NCBI RefSeq assembly: GCF_900109375.1
Contig: NZ_FOAB01000007.1
Span: forward strand, 248,001 to 312,000
Direction: 5' to 3'
Source of the DNA: Aquimarina amphilecti
GTDB taxonomy: Bacteria > Bacteroidota > Bacteroidia > Flavobacteriales > Flavobacteriaceae
Length of the DNA: 64,000 nt
The notes under the pieces are model-generated. The model was not told the DNA's origin and did not search any database. It saw only the letters and a list, made by a program, of their open reading frames with translations. The position numbers and the translations under genes are program-made. Position 1 is the stretch's first letter. Each line of letters begins with the position of its first letter. Shown here piece by piece: positions 34,749 through 43,850 of the stretch.

Positions 34749-36200
34749 ATGAAATTGAATACCATTTTAAGTGTTCTTATATGCTCAGTACTATTTCTTC
34801 CGGTTTATGGTCAAAAAAAAATCTCCGACAATAAACAAGCAATTATAAAATCTATTGAAAAGCATCAATCAGAGCTTATCAAAATAAGTGATAAAATCTG
34901 GGCACTAGCAGAAACCGCTTTTGAAGAAAACCAATCTTCAAAATTATTAGCAGATTATGCCGAGAAACAAGGTTTTATAGTAGAACGAGGAGTTACAGGC
35001 ATGCCTACAGCCTTTGTTGCCTCCTATGGATCAGGAAAACCTGTAATCAGTGTATTAGGTGAATTTGATGCCTTACCCGGCATTTCGCAAAAAGCACAAC
35101 CTACTAAGTCTCCACTTAATGAAGGTGCTGGAGGACATGGTTGTGGACATAACCTTTTCGGAGCAGGAAGTTTAGGTGCCGCTATCGCTGTAAAAGAATT
35201 GATCCAAAATGGTAAAATTAAAGGAACTGTTAAGTTTTTTGGTACTCCAAGCGAAGAAAAGTACTTTGGTAAGATCTGGATGGTAAGAGAAGGGCTATGG
35301 AATGATGTAGATGCTAATATTAGCTGGCATCCATCGGCTTCTACAAAAGCAGATGTACAAAGTTCATTAGCACTAGTAGATTTTAAAATTGAATTTTTTG
35401 GACAAGCTGCTCACGCATCCGCAGATCCTTGGAACGGTAGAAGCGCATCGGACGCTTTAGAATTATACACTACAGGAATCAATTATTATAGAGAACATGT
35501 AAAACCAACAGTTCGTATGCATTATCATATTCAGGATGGTGGACAAGTAGTGAATGTTGTTCCTGATTATTCGAGATTATGGATGCGAGTACGTGACACC
35601 AAACGTTCTGGAATGATGCCTGTATATGAGCGTGTAAAGAAAATGGCAGAAGGCGCAGCAATTATGGCAAATGTAGATTATAAAATCTCTCTGATATCTG
35701 GTATTTATGAAGTGTTAGTTAATCGCGAAGGTGGAAAATTAATGCAAAGCAACCTAGAGCTTCTAGGACCTATTAGCTATACTAATGAAGAAATTGCATT
35801 TGGTAAAAAGATTCAGGAAGTTACTAAAAAAGAACAGGTAGGAATGGATAGTACTATCAATCCACTCGAAGAAACTAAAGAGCATCCAGGTGGCGGTTCC
35901 ACAGATGTGGGAGATGTAAGTTGGAATGTCCCTAACATTAACCTAGGAGTTACCACAGCACCAAAGGATACTCCTTGGCATTCCTGGGCAGTTGTAGCCT
36001 GCGGCGGAATGAGTATTGGCCATAAAGGAATGCTTTATGCATCTAAAGCAATGGCAATGACAATGACAGATCTTTATGAGAATCCTGAAGCCTTAGCAAA
36101 AGTAAAAGCAGAATATAAAGAACGTAAAGGAGATGAAGTTTATGAAGCAATTGTTCCTGAAGGTCCTCCACCAATCCCTAGCAACACTAAAAAACAATAA
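34749..36200 (+). CDS. M20 family metallo-amidohydrolase (AbgB-like), secreted
   Basis: A 483-residue protein with a signal peptide (MKLNTILSVLICSVLFLPVYGQ). The M20 metal motifs are present: GEFDALPGI, GHGCGHNLFG (the family's H and C/H ligands), TPSEEK (Glu base), and WHPSASTKADVQSSLA. The dimerisation-domain pattern (FGQAAHASADPWNGRSASDAL) and overall layout match the aminobenzoyl-glutamate utilisation AbgB branch, here exported. A ~350-aa arylesterase-like gene follows after 13 bp, suggesting an operon. Confidence 0.86.
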   Translation: MKLNTILSVLICSVLFLPVYGQKKISDNKQAIIKSIEKHQSELIKISDKIWALAETAFEENQSSKLLADYAEKQGFIVERGVTGMPTAFVASYGSGKPVISVLGEFDALPGISQKAQPTKSPLNEGAGGHGCGHNLFGAGSLGAAIAVKELIQNGKIKGTVKFFGTPSEEKYFGKIWMVREGLWNDVDANISWHPSASTKADVQSSLALVDFKIEFFGQAAHASADPWNGRSASDALELYTTGINYYREHVKPTVRMHYHIQDGGQVVNVVPDYSRLWMRVRDTKRSGMMPVYERVKKMAEGAAIMANVDYKISLISGIYEVLVNREGGKLMQSNLELLGPISYTNEEIAFGKKIQEVTKKEQVGMDSTINPLEETKEHPGGGSTDVGDVSWNVPNINLGVTTAPKDTPWHSWAVVACGGMSIGHKGMLYASKAMAMTMTDLYENPEALAKVKAEYKERKGDEVYEAIVPEGPPPIPSNTKKQ

Positions 36201-36213
36201 GATTTAGTAACAT

Positions 36214-37263
36214 ATGAAACGTTTGACAAAAAGAATTGTCCTTTTTCTTTTACTTATAATTATAATCTTTGTTGCTCATACCTTAATCTCAACTGGTTTT
36301 TTTCGGTCAGTGCAAAATAATTTTGAAGGAACAGTTTTAAAAGAAATCCCTATTCCTGGTGCCGAGGATATTACCATAAATACATTGGAGGGCTTTGCAC
36401 TAATTTCTTCTACAAATAGAGAAATCTATCCTCCCGTTAAAGAAGAAAAGGGAGCATTATATTTTATGGATCTCAAAGACAAGGATTTTCCTGTAACTAA
36501 TCTTACCACTTCATTTAATAAGCCTTTTGCTCCGCACGGTATATCGATGATTAAAAAAGATAGCACCTCTACAATCATGGCTATCAACCATACTCCAAAA
36601 GGTCATTCAATAGAGGTTTTTTCCATGCGTGATAAAAATTTGATTCATAAAAAAACTCTTAAACATCCTTCATTGGTTAGTCCAAACGATATAGTTCTTA
36701 TTGATGAAAACAGATTTTATGTAACAAATGATCATAAGTATACTAATGGATTTGGTAAAGTACTAGAAGAATATCTTGGACTTTCTGTTTCTAATGTCTT
36801 ATACTATGATGGAGAAAACTACATAGAAGTTGCTGATGGAATTGCTTACGCCAACGGGATCAACTTTGATCGCAAACGAAGTTTATTATTTGTGGCATCT
36901 CCGAGAGCATTTTTGGTCAAAGTGTATACTAGAAATGATGACGGTTCATTAGAGTTTATTGAAAATATTTCTTGTAATACCGGAGTAGATAACATTGAGA
37001 TTGATTCAGAAGGAAATCTATGGATCGGGGCACACCCTAATTTACTACGATTTGGATCTTACGCTAAAAGAGAAAAAGAAACTTCTCCTTCAGAAATCAT
37101 AAAGATCATCTACAACGGGAAAAATGACTATGTGATAGAACAAAAATACACAAACGATGGAAAAACAATGTCTGGATCAACAGTAGCTGCACCTTACAAC
37201 GATCTTATTCTTATGGGAAACGTTATGGATGATCATTTTTTAATTTTAAAAGCAACGAAATAA
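36214..37263 (+). CDS. SMP-30/arylesterase-like propeller protein
   Basis: A 349-residue protein with an N-terminal hydrophobic anchor (RIVLFLLLIIIIFVAHTLI). The body resembles the paraoxonase/SMP-30 six-bladed propeller: FAPHGISMI (His), SPNDIVLID (Asn-Asp), FYVTNDHKYTNG, YANGINFDRKRSLLFVASPR, and VDNIEIDSEGNLWIGAHP. These hold the calcium-binding acidic/Asn residues. Family members hydrolyse lactones or aryl esters; the substrate is unknown. It lies 13 bp after the M20 gene. Confidence 0.8.
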   Translation: MKRLTKRIVLFLLLIIIIFVAHTLISTGFFRSVQNNFEGTVLKEIPIPGAEDITINTLEGFALISSTNREIYPPVKEEKGALYFMDLKDKDFPVTNLTTSFNKPFAPHGISMIKKDSTSTIMAINHTPKGHSIEVFSMRDKNLIHKKTLKHPSLVSPNDIVLIDENRFYVTNDHKYTNGFGKVLEEYLGLSVSNVLYYDGENYIEVADGIAYANGINFDRKRSLLFVASPRAFLVKVYTRNDDGSLEFIENISCNTGVDNIEIDSEGNLWIGAHPNLLRFGSYAKREKETSPSEIIKIIYNGKNDYVIEQKYTNDGKTMSGSTVAAPYNDLILMGNVMDDHFLILKATK

Positions 37264-37304
37264 TCAATATTTAATAGCGAGCTAATTTTTCTTTATTCGT
37301 CACA

Positions 37305-37880
37305 ATGATAACTTCTTTAAAAAATCACATCCAAAGATTTGTAAACCCATCAGAAAAGGAAATGAATCATTTCATAAATATGGTCGAACTTGAAAATATT
37401 AAAAACAAACAATTCATTTTAAAAGAAGGTCACTACTGTAATTATAATCATTTTATTATAAATGGTTGTTTCAGGTCTTTTTTTATAAACAAGAAAGGAG
37501 TTGAAAAGACAGTTAATTTTGGAATCGAAGATTGGTGGCTAACCGATTTTGATAGTTTTATAAATAAGACTCAAACAAAACTTAACATCCAAGCAACCGA
37601 GGATGCTATAATTTTAAAGATTAGTAAATTTAATTTCGATACGATTCTACAAAACTCTTTAGAAATCAATAAATATTTTAGAATTATTCTCGAACGGGTT
37701 CGAATTGCTGATCAAAGAAGAATACAATATATGTTCAACCTATCAGGAGAAGAACTATATACTACTTTCTATAAGTACAATCCAGAGTTCGTACAACGCA
37801 TTCCTCAATACATGTTAGCATCTTATTTAGGCTTTACTCCGGAATTTTTAAGTAAAATAAGAGCAAAAAAACATTCTTAA
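37305..37880 (+). CDS. Crp/Fnr family transcriptional regulator
   Basis: A 191-residue regulator: an N-terminal cyclic-nucleotide-binding-like barrel (FILKEGHYCNYNHFIINGCFRSFFINKKGVEKTVNFGIEDWWLTDFDSF) and a short C-terminal helix-turn-helix (QYMLASYLGFTPEFLSKIRAKK). This N-terminal pattern is common in flavobacterial Crp-like proteins that do not bind cAMP in any proven way. It is followed by a carboxymuconolactone decarboxylase-like gene and a DoxX-like gene on the same strand. Confidence 0.85.
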   Translation: MITSLKNHIQRFVNPSEKEMNHFINMVELENIKNKQFILKEGHYCNYNHFIINGCFRSFFINKKGVEKTVNFGIEDWWLTDFDSFINKTQTKLNIQATEDAIILKISKFNFDTILQNSLEINKYFRIILERVRIADQRRIQYMFNLSGEELYTTFYKYNPEFVQRIPQYMLASYLGFTPEFLSKIRAKKHS

Positions 37881-37956
37881 TATATTTCTTAATCTAGATT
37901 AAGTTTTTCATCATTTCATATGTTGAATTTTGTCTTGAACAAATAATAACATACTT

Positions 37957-38409
37957 ATGAAAACAGATAGAATCGATATCAGTAAAGTTAAACCAAGTGC
38001 ATACCAACCATTATTTGATTTACATAATGATTGCAAAAAAAGTACATTAACAGATTTAGAATTTTTATTGATAGAAATTAGAGCTTCGCAAATCAATAGC
38101 TGTGCGTATTGTATACAAATGCATGTAAAAGAAGCTATTGAAAAAGGGGAAAAGCAATACCGCATCCATGCGTTACCTGTATGGCGAGATACTCCATTTT
38201 TTACATCCGAAGAACAAATCATTTTAGCAATGACTGAAGAAATTACTCTTATATCTAATAACGGATTACCCGAGATTTTATATAAAAAAGCTATAAATAC
38301 ATTTGGAGAAGAGAAGGTAGCAGATATCATTATGGCTATCTGCGGAATTAATTCTTGGAATAGAATTGGAGTAGCTACATTACTAATTCCCTCACCATCA
38401 CAAGAATAA
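37957..38409 (+). CDS. AhpD/carboxymuconolactone decarboxylase-like protein
   Basis: A 150-residue cytosolic protein with the CMD/AhpD signature EIRASQINSCAYCIQMHVKEAI, including the redox Cys pair C-A-Y-C and the following His. Related proteins are alkylhydroperoxidase-like (AhpD) or decarboxylases. The flanking Crp-type regulator and DoxX-like membrane protein point to an oxidative-stress role (inference). Confidence 0.86.
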   Translation: MKTDRIDISKVKPSAYQPLFDLHNDCKKSTLTDLEFLLIEIRASQINSCAYCIQMHVKEAIEKGEKQYRIHALPVWRDTPFFTSEEQIILAMTEEITLISNNGLPEILYKKAINTFGEEKVADIIMAICGINSWNRIGVATLLIPSPSQE

Positions 38410-38428
38410 ATATTATTAATAATATCTA

Positions 38429-38851
38429 ATGAGAATTATTTATATAAAACTCTTTCTAAGAGTAAGTATTGCTATTGGGTTTATATCAGCTGTCGCTGAC
38501 AGATTTGGATTTTGGTCAATAGAAAAATCGGCTTGGGGAACCTGGGATAGTTTTCTGGAATATACCAAGCTATTGAACCCTTGGGCTCCTCAATCCATTA
38601 TTAACAGTCTTGGTCTGATAGCCACACTATTAGAAATAGTACTTGCTTTTTTCCTAATCATTGGTTTTAAGACAGCATTGTTTGCCCGAATCAGTGGGGT
38701 TTTATTATTGATCTTTGGTATTGCTATGACTAGCACTTTGGGTATAAAAGCACCCTTAGATTATTCCGTATTCTCTGCTTCTGCTGCCGCATTTAGTTTA
38801 AGTCTTATTAAAGAACAATATCTGGAAATCGATCAACTACTTAAGAAATAG
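38429..38851 (+). CDS. DoxX-like membrane protein
   Basis: A 140-residue protein with four hydrophobic helices (FLRVSIAIGFISAVADRFGF, IINSLGLIATLLEIVLAFFLIIGF, ISGVLLLIFGIAMTSTLGI, SVFSASAAAFSLSLI). The spacing 'RFGFW...F..Y...LNPW.P...I...G..AT..E..L...L..GF' is DoxX-like. DoxX proteins associate with redox/thiosulfate oxidation or membrane stress complexes. It begins 19 bp after the AhpD-like gene. Confidence 0.75.
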   Translation: MRIIYIKLFLRVSIAIGFISAVADRFGFWSIEKSAWGTWDSFLEYTKLLNPWAPQSIINSLGLIATLLEIVLAFFLIIGFKTALFARISGVLLLIFGIAMTSTLGIKAPLDYSVFSASAAAFSLSLIKEQYLEIDQLLKK

Positions 38852-38969
38852 ATATATTAAAATTTACCTAAATGAGTTTTTACCCATTTCTTAAGTAATT
38901 GATTTCCTTTTATGTTATAATTTTAAGATATAACTTCAGTAGTTAATTATACAAAAGAACGATTGGTCT

Positions 38970-39267
38970 TAATTGGTACTAACGAATAATACAGATTGTC
39001 CTAAAAAAGATTTGAACTAAAAGTAGAAAACGAAATCATATTTATAGAGTATACACTTACCAATGATAATTCTTTATACCTTACGCATATAGAAGTACCA
39101 ACAGTAATGGAAGGAAAGAGACTAGGAAGCACTTTTGTAAAAAGGTATTAGAATTTATCAAAGACAAGGAATATAAAATGATACCATTTTGTCCATTTGT
39201 AGCTGCTTATTTAAAAAAACATCCAGCAGCAGACGGTATTCTTAAAGAAGGATATTCTATTAAATGA
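38970..39267 (+). pseudogene. Decayed GNAT-type N-acetyltransferase gene
   Basis: Conceptual translation in three pieces, joined across two losses of one A: (T)NNTDCPKK | RFELKVENEIIFIEYTL then TNDNSLYLTHIEVPTVMEGK, RLGSTFV | KKVLEFIKDKEYKMIPF then CPFVAAYLKKHPAADGILKEGY. The combined protein is the small GNAT-fold acetyltransferase common in flavobacteria, with the 'HTEVP..EGKGLGS' acetyl-CoA loop in degraded form (HIEVPTVMEGKRLGS). Breaks lie near 39010 and 39142, both in A-runs. A sequencing error is possible but two breaks make decay likelier. Confidence 0.75.
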
Positions 39268-39273
39268 TAAACA

Positions 39274-40272
39274 TTAAACATTAAGCATTTCCCAAAGCTT
39301 ATCCTTAAGTTCCTGCAATCCTTGTTGCGCTACTGAAGAAATAAATAAATAAGGAACATTTAGCTGTGCATCTAACTCTGTCTTCAGTTCTGCACTAAGT
39401 TCATCATCCAGCATATCACATTTAGAGATCGCTATTAATCGTTCTTTATCTAATAAATCCGGATTATATCTGCGTAACTCATCTAGTAAGATTTCATACT
39501 GTTCCTTTATGTCGGGAGCATCAGCAGGCACTAAAAATAATAAAGTAGAGTTTCGTTCTATATGCCTCAAGAAGCGATGACCAATACCTTTACCTTCAGC
39601 TGCACCTTCAATAATACCTGGTATATCGGCCATTACAAAGGTTTGAAAATCTCTATATTCTACAATTCCCAAATTTGGTTTAAGTGTAGTAAACTCATAG
39701 TCCGCAATCTTGGGTTTTGCTGAAGTGATCACAGAAAGCAAAGTAGATTTTCCTGCATTAGGAAAACCTACTAAACCTACATCTGCTAATATTTTTAATT
39801 CTAACGTTATATCAAATTGCTGTCCTTCTATGCCAGGTTGTGCATATCTAGGCGTTTGGTTGACTGAATTTTTAAAATGCCAATTTCCACGTCCACCCTT
39901 TCCTCCTTCTGCAAGTATCGTTTGTTGCCCGTCTTCTGTAATTTCATGAAGGATTTCCTGAGTTTCAGTATCTCGAATTACGGTTCCTAAAGGTACATCT
40001 ACATATACATCTTCTCCATCTGCTCCAGTACTTCTACTTTTACTTCCGTGCCCTCCGTGTTCCGCTCTAAAGTGACGCTTGAATTTAAGGTGGAGTAAGG
40101 TCCACATATTTGGGTTACCTCTAACAATGACGTGACCTCCACGTCCTCCATCACCTCCATCTGGACCACCTTTGGTAATATATTTCTCTCTATGTAAATG
40201 CACAGATCCTTTACCTCCATTTCCTGAAGTAACATGTAATTTTACATAATCTACAAAATTCCCTTCTGTCAT
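39274..40272 (-). CDS. obgE: ObgE/CgtA GTPase
   Basis: A 332-residue GTPase. The N-terminal ~158 residues are the glycine-rich Obg domain ([18 protein letters not shown]). The G domain follows with G1 [10 protein letters not shown], the switch segment [11 protein letters not shown]3 DIPGIIEGA and G4 SKCD. Obg proteins bind the large ribosomal subunit and couple growth to GTP/ppGpp. The C-terminal OCT domain of longer homologues is absent, as usual in Bacteroidota. It lies 99 bp downstream of the hpt-adk gene on the same strand. Confidence 0.94.
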   Translation of the reverse strand: MTEGNFVDYVKLHVTSGNGGKGSVHLHREKYITKGGPDGGDGGRGGHVIVRGNPNMWTLLHLKFKRHFRAEHGGHGSKSRSTGADGEDVYVDVPLGTVIRDTETQEILHEITEDGQQTILAEGGKGGRGNWHFKNSVNQTPRYAQPGIEGQQFDITLELKILADVGLVGFPNAGKSTLLSVITSAKPKIADYEFTTLKPNLGIVEYRDFQTFVMADIPGIIEGAAEGKGIGHRFLRHIERNSTLLFLVPADAPDIKEQYEILLDELRRYNPDLLDKERLIAISKCDMLDDELSAELKTELDAQLNVPYLFISSVAQQGLQELKDKLWEMLNV

Positions 40273-40371
40273 AATACGCTACCTAATTATTCTAGCCTAA
40301 GGACTAGAATATTTTGAATTTGAAATCTTTTATTTAAAAAAACAGAAACCTGTCACTCTGTTAAAATAGAT

Positions 40372-41478
40372 CTATAACTTATCTATTACATTACTTAATC
40401 TATCCGTAATTTCGTCAATACCTCCCACTCCATCAACTCCGAAATACTTATCTTGTTTTTGATAATAATTTTTTAGAATTGCTGTTTCGTTATAATATAC
40501 TTTAATACGATTTCTGATCACACCTTCATCTGCATCGTCAGGACGACCCGATGTTTTTCCTCTTTCTAACAAACGCTCAACCAGTACCTCATCATCTACT
40601 TCTAAAGCAACCATAGCACTAACTTCTGATCCTTTAGAAGATAATAGCTCTGCTAATGATTCTGCCTGAGCCTCCGTTCTTGGAAAACCATCAAAAATAA
40701 AACCTTTAGCATCTGAATTTTTATCAACTTCAGCATTCAACATATTAATTGTCACTTCGTCTGGCACTAATTGCCCTTTGTCAATATATGATTTTGCTAA
40801 GGTTCCTAAATCAGTAGCATTTTTTATATTATATCTAAATACATCTCCGGTAGAAATATGTATTAGATTATATTTTTCTTTTAAAACTTCAGCTTGTGTT
40901 CCTTTTCCTGCTCCCGGAGGTCCGAATAACACTAAATTTGTCATGTTGTTTTGTTTTAATTGGTAAACTTCTGTAAGATTGCGACCTAAACCATCATAAT
41001 CTAGTCCGTATCCCACAATAAATCTATTTGGGATCTCAATCCCTATGTAATCTATAGTATGTTTTTTAGTATATGCTTCAGGCTTAAAAAATAAAGTAGC
41101 AATTTTCACCTCTTTACACCCTTTATCTCTGAATATTTTCAATAACTCTACAACCGTATTTCCAGTATCTACAATATCTTCTAGAATTATAACTGTTCTA
41201 TTGGTAACATCTTCCTTTAATCCAATAAGTTCTTGAACAGAAGAAGTAGTTTCGATCCCTTCATAAGAAGCTAATTTCACAAAGCTTACTTCACAATCAT
41301 GATCAAATCTTTTCAACACTTCGGACACAAACATAAATGCACCATTAAGAACCCCAACAAAAAGAGGCCTTTTATCAAACAAATCTTTATTAAGTTCATT
41401 AGATAATTGATCTATTGCTTTAGTTATTTTATCCTCTGCAATAAATGGCGTAAACTGTAAATCATGTAGTGTAATCAT
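40372..41478 (-). CDS. Hypoxanthine phosphoribosyltransferase - adenylate kinase fusion
   Basis: One continuous 368-residue frame. Residues 1-~178 are an HPRT-type phosphoribosyltransferase (PRPP loop VIILEDIVDTGNT at 96-108; FKPEAYTKKHTIDYIG is the HPRT C-terminal pattern). From M179 begins a complete adenylate kinase (Walker A GPPGAGKGT at 186-194, lid-side FDGFPRT, GRPDD). HPRT salvages hypoxanthine/guanine to IMP/GMP; adenylate kinase balances AMP, ADP and ATP. An internal ATG at 40944 could also give free adenylate kinase. The gene sits divergent from purK, so purine synthesis and salvage are side by side. Confidence 0.9.
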   Translation of the reverse strand: MITLHDLQFTPFIAEDKITKAIDQLSNELNKDLFDKRPLFVGVLNGAFMFVSEVLKRFDHDCEVSFVKLASYEGIETTSSVQELIGLKEDVTNRTVIILEDIVDTGNTVVELLKIFRDKGCKEVKIATLFFKPEAYTKKHTIDYIGIEIPNRFIVGYGLDYDGLGRNLTEVYQLKQNNMTNLVLFGPPGAGKGTQAEVLKEKYNLIHISTGDVFRYNIKNATDLGTLAKSYIDKGQLVPDEVTINMLNAEVDKNSDAKGFIFDGFPRTEAQAESLAELLSSKGSEVSAMVALEVDDEVLVERLLERGKTSGRPDDADEGVIRNRIKVYYNETAILKNYYQKQDKYFGVDGVGGIDEITDRLSNVIDKL

Positions 41479-41522
41479 TGCTTTATAAGATTATCACAGT
41501 AACCGTTTCGTTTTCAAAGGCG

Positions 41523-41530
41523 CAAAGATA
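41523..41530 (-). promoter_or_regulatory. -7 box of the hpt-adk gene
   Basis: On the minus strand TATCTTTG, matching the Bacteroidota -7 consensus TAnnTTTG, about 45 bp before the ATG. No good TTG -33 element at the usual spacing was found, so the call is moderate. Confidence 0.5.
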
Positions 41531-41582
41531 GTGATTACAAACAACACTTATAACAGATATCTACTGCATTTGCCATACAATA

Positions 41583-41615
41583 TTGAGGTTTTTACTTATT
41601 AAAAATTTATTTTTG
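41583..41615 (+). promoter_or_regulatory. Promoter of purK
   Basis: TTG (41583-41585), 22 bp spacer, TATTTTTG (41608-41615), matching the Bacteroidota sigma-A pattern. The ATG at 41647 would be about 25 nt from the start of transcription. Confidence 0.65.
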
Positions 41616-41646
41616 TCCTTTAAGGCAAAATAAGATACTCCAAAAA

Positions 41647-42804
41647 ATGACAAACTATTTTTCGTCAGACTTTAAGTTAGGTATCCTGGGTGGTGGTCAA
41701 TTGGGCAAAATGATGCTCTACGAAACTCGGAAATATGATATCTGTACATATGTTCTGGACCCCAACCCCGATGCTCCATGTAGAATTGCATGTGATCACT
41801 TTCAACAAGGTGATCTAATGGATTATGACACTGTATATAACTTTGGCAAGAAAGTAGACGTACTCACTTTTGAAATCGAAACGGTCAATACGAAAGCATT
41901 AGCCAGACTAGAACGAGAAGGTAAAAAAGTGTATCCTGATTCTAAAACATTAGAAAAAATTCAAAATAAAGGCAAGCAGAAGTTATTCTATAAAGAACAA
42001 GAAATACCTACTGCTCCTTTCGTTCAGTTTTCTAACAAAGCACATTTAACGGAAGGGATTACTAGTGGAAAAGTAAAACTTCCTTTTGTTTGGAAAAGTA
42101 CACAAGGTGGATATGATGGTAAGGGAGTTTCTATTATTAGAACAGGCGCAGACATTGCAAAATTACCAGACACAGAATGTATTGCAGAAAAACTGATTGA
42201 TTTTAAAAATGAACTAGCAGTAATCGTAGTTCGCAATCCTCAGAATGAGATTAAAACTTATCCTGTAGTAGAAATGGAATTTCATCCAGAAGCTAATCAA
42301 GTAGAGTATGTTATTTGTCCTGCAAGAATAGATGATGAAATTGCCGATAAAGCAAGAACAATTGCGGAAAATGTTTCTAAAGCTTTTACACACGTTGGTT
42401 TATTAGCTGTCGAAATGTTTCAAACAAAAGATGATGAAATTTTAGTTAATGAAGTAGCCCCAAGACCTCATAATAGTGGACACTACAGTATTGAAGCTAG
42501 TTATACAAATCAATTCGAACAGCATATACGAGCAATTCTTGATTTGCCTCTTGGGAACACAGAAAGCAAGGTGGCTGGAATTATGGTAAACCTAGTAGGA
42601 GCCGAAGGATATACTGGGAATGTGGTGTACGAAAACATAGATACCATTATGAAGATGAAAGGAGTTACTCCTCATATCTATGGTAAAAAACAAACACGCC
42701 CATTTAGAAAAATGGGGCACGTAACCATTATCAATGAGGACATTTCTGAAGCCAGAAAGATTGCTGAAAAAGTAAAAGAAACAATAAAAGTAGTCAGCAA
42801 ATAG
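41647..42804 (+). CDS. purK: 5-(carboxyamino)imidazole ribonucleotide synthase PurK
   Basis: A 385-residue ATP-grasp enzyme that carboxylates AIR with ATP and bicarbonate in de novo purine synthesis. The N-terminal dinucleotide-like loop GILGGGQLGKMM, then STQGGYDGKGV (ATP-grasp loop) and EVAPRPHNSGHYSIEA (metal/ATP-binding) are diagnostic of PurK. Length is typical. purE follows 98 bp downstream. Confidence 0.95.
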   Translation: MTNYFSSDFKLGILGGGQLGKMMLYETRKYDICTYVLDPNPDAPCRIACDHFQQGDLMDYDTVYNFGKKVDVLTFEIETVNTKALARLEREGKKVYPDSKTLEKIQNKGKQKLFYKEQEIPTAPFVQFSNKAHLTEGITSGKVKLPFVWKSTQGGYDGKGVSIIRTGADIAKLPDTECIAEKLIDFKNELAVIVVRNPQNEIKTYPVVEMEFHPEANQVEYVICPARIDDEIADKARTIAENVSKAFTHVGLLAVEMFQTKDDEILVNEVAPRPHNSGHYSIEASYTNQFEQHIRAILDLPLGNTESKVAGIMVNLVGAEGYTGNVVYENIDTIMKMKGVTPHIYGKKQTRPFRKMGHVTIINEDISEARKIAEKVKETIKVVSK

Positions 42805-42902
42805 ATTGGTACGAAAACCAAGTGTCTTGTATAAAATAACTGGATAAATACTAATCAAATATTTACAAATAAAACAATAACAAGAAGAAATAAACATAAG
42901 CA

Positions 42903-43388
42903 ATGAGCAAAGTAGGAATCATCATGGGAAGTACAAGTGATATGCCAGTGATGGAAAAGGCAATCGAAATTCTTCAAGGTTTTGATATTGAAGTAGAAGT
43001 TGATATTGTATCAGCACATCGTACTCCTGAAAAATTATTTGATTATAGTAAAAATGCTCATACCAGAGGGATTTCTGTTATTATCGCTGGAGCTGGTGGC
43101 GCTGCTCACCTTCCTGGAATGGTGGCTTCTTTGTCTCCACTACCTGTTATAGGTGTTCCTGTAAAATCAAGAAATTCAATTGATGGATGGGACTCTGTTC
43201 TTTCCATATTACAAATGCCTGGAGGAGTACCTGTGGCTACTGTAGCACTAGATGGCGCGATGAATGCAGGTATTCTCGCTGCACAGATCATCGGAGTCTC
43301 AGACACTTGTGTATTGGATAAAATCTTAGTTTATAAAGAAGGGTTAAAACAAAAGGTAATAGAAGGAGCTAAACAGATAAAAAAGTAA
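42903..43388 (+). CDS. purE: 5-(carboxyamino)imidazole ribonucleotide mutase PurE
   Basis: A 161-residue class I PurE that converts N5-CAIR to CAIR, the step after PurK. GIIMGSTSDMPVM, VDIVSAHRTPE (active His) and AGAGGAAHLPGMVA...PVIGVPV match the family throughout. A terminator hairpin follows 22 bp after the stop. Confidence 0.95.
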   Translation: MSKVGIIMGSTSDMPVMEKAIEILQGFDIEVEVDIVSAHRTPEKLFDYSKNAHTRGISVIIAGAGGAAHLPGMVASLSPLPVIGVPVKSRNSIDGWDSVLSILQMPGGVPVATVALDGAMNAGILAAQIIGVSDTCVLDKILVYKEGLKQKVIEGAKQIKK

Positions 43389-43402
43389 AAAATATAAGGA
43401 CA

Positions 43403-43530
43403 CAAAAAAAAGAGTCGCTCCTCAGCGACTCTTTCCAATATCAGGTCTTACAATAGAATATAACAATATTTATTAACCAACTTAAATATATTACACAAAA
43501 AATTCATCGTAAGACCATACTCTTAAAACC
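43403..43530 (-). ncRNA. Small RNA 1 (about 127 nt; possibly 6S-like)
   Basis: On the minus strand a promoter (TTG at 43565-43563, 19-bp spacer, TACCTTTG at 43543-43536) is followed by a transcript that can close by GGTCTTAC...GTAAGACC with an adjoining ATCA/TGAT stem. This leaves a 14-nt one-sided bulge and a long AT-rich inner hairpin. It ends in a terminator hairpin with a T-run (GAGTCGCT...AGCGACTC). The layout (long bulged hairpin) resembles 6S RNA, known in Flavobacteria as 6S-Flavo; I cannot confirm the family. The sequence pairs with small RNA 2 (43721-43845). Confidence 0.6.
43411..43435. terminator. Bidirectional terminator hairpin between purE and small RNA 1
   Basis: AGAGTCGCT (43411-43419) / AGCGACTCT (43424-43432), with an A-run on the left and TTT on the right. 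It can end both the purE transcript (+) and small RNA 1 (-). Confidence 0.88.
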
Positions 43531-43535
43531 TGATA

Positions 43536-43565
43536 CAAAGGTAATCCCTTACTTTAATTACGCAA
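43536..43565 (-). promoter_or_regulatory. Promoter of small RNA 1
   Basis: TTG-N19-TACCTTTG on the minus strand, the Bacteroidota sigma-A consensus spacing. Confidence 0.65.
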
Positions 43566-43719
43566 TAATTATCTGTCAAAACTTATTAACATTTTCGATA
43601 AATTACATATTTTACCGTTAAAACGCTTAAAAACTGCTTTTATTGCATGGTTTTTTTAGAAAAAACATACATTTTTCAATATTCTCTATCTAAATAGTAG
43701 GTTGTAAACCAAAAATCAA

Positions 43720-43845
43720 CAAAAAAGAGCTACAATAATTGTAGCTCTTTCAATATATTTGGTCTTCACAAAGCATATTATTGATATCCATACCCCTGAT
43801 TACAATAATGCGTTTATTACTTTGTTTAGACCATTACTAATAAAC
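43720..43845 (-). ncRNA. Small RNA 2 (about 125 nt; homologue of small RNA 1)
   Basis: Same architecture as small RNA 1, about 310 bp further upstream on the minus strand: promoter TTG-N22-TACATTTG (43883-43851), a shared opening (GTCTAGGTTTATTAGTAATG beside the other RNA's TATCAGGTTTTAAGAGTATG), a closing stem GGTCT...AGACC, an inner stem GCATTATTG...CAATAATATGC, and a terminator hairpin GAGCTACAATAATTGTAGCTC less its T-tail (43727-43747). No open frame or protein signal is present. The two RNAs look like a tandem duplication with diverged inner loops. Confidence 0.6.
43721..43751. terminator. Terminator of small RNA 2
   Basis: GAGCTACAAT/ATTGTAGCTC arms (43727-43747) with TTTTTT on the minus-strand side (AAAAAA at 43721-43726). 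Confidence 0.8.
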
Positions 43846-43850
43846 CTAGA

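Noticed and set aside
38880..38950. Weak AAATG...CATTT hairpin after the DoxX-like gene as a terminator
   Set aside because: The arms are five bases and no T-run follows.
40285..40310. ATTCTAG...CTAGAAT hairpin between obgE and hpt-adk as a terminator
   Set aside because: No T-run follows on either strand, so termination is not supported.
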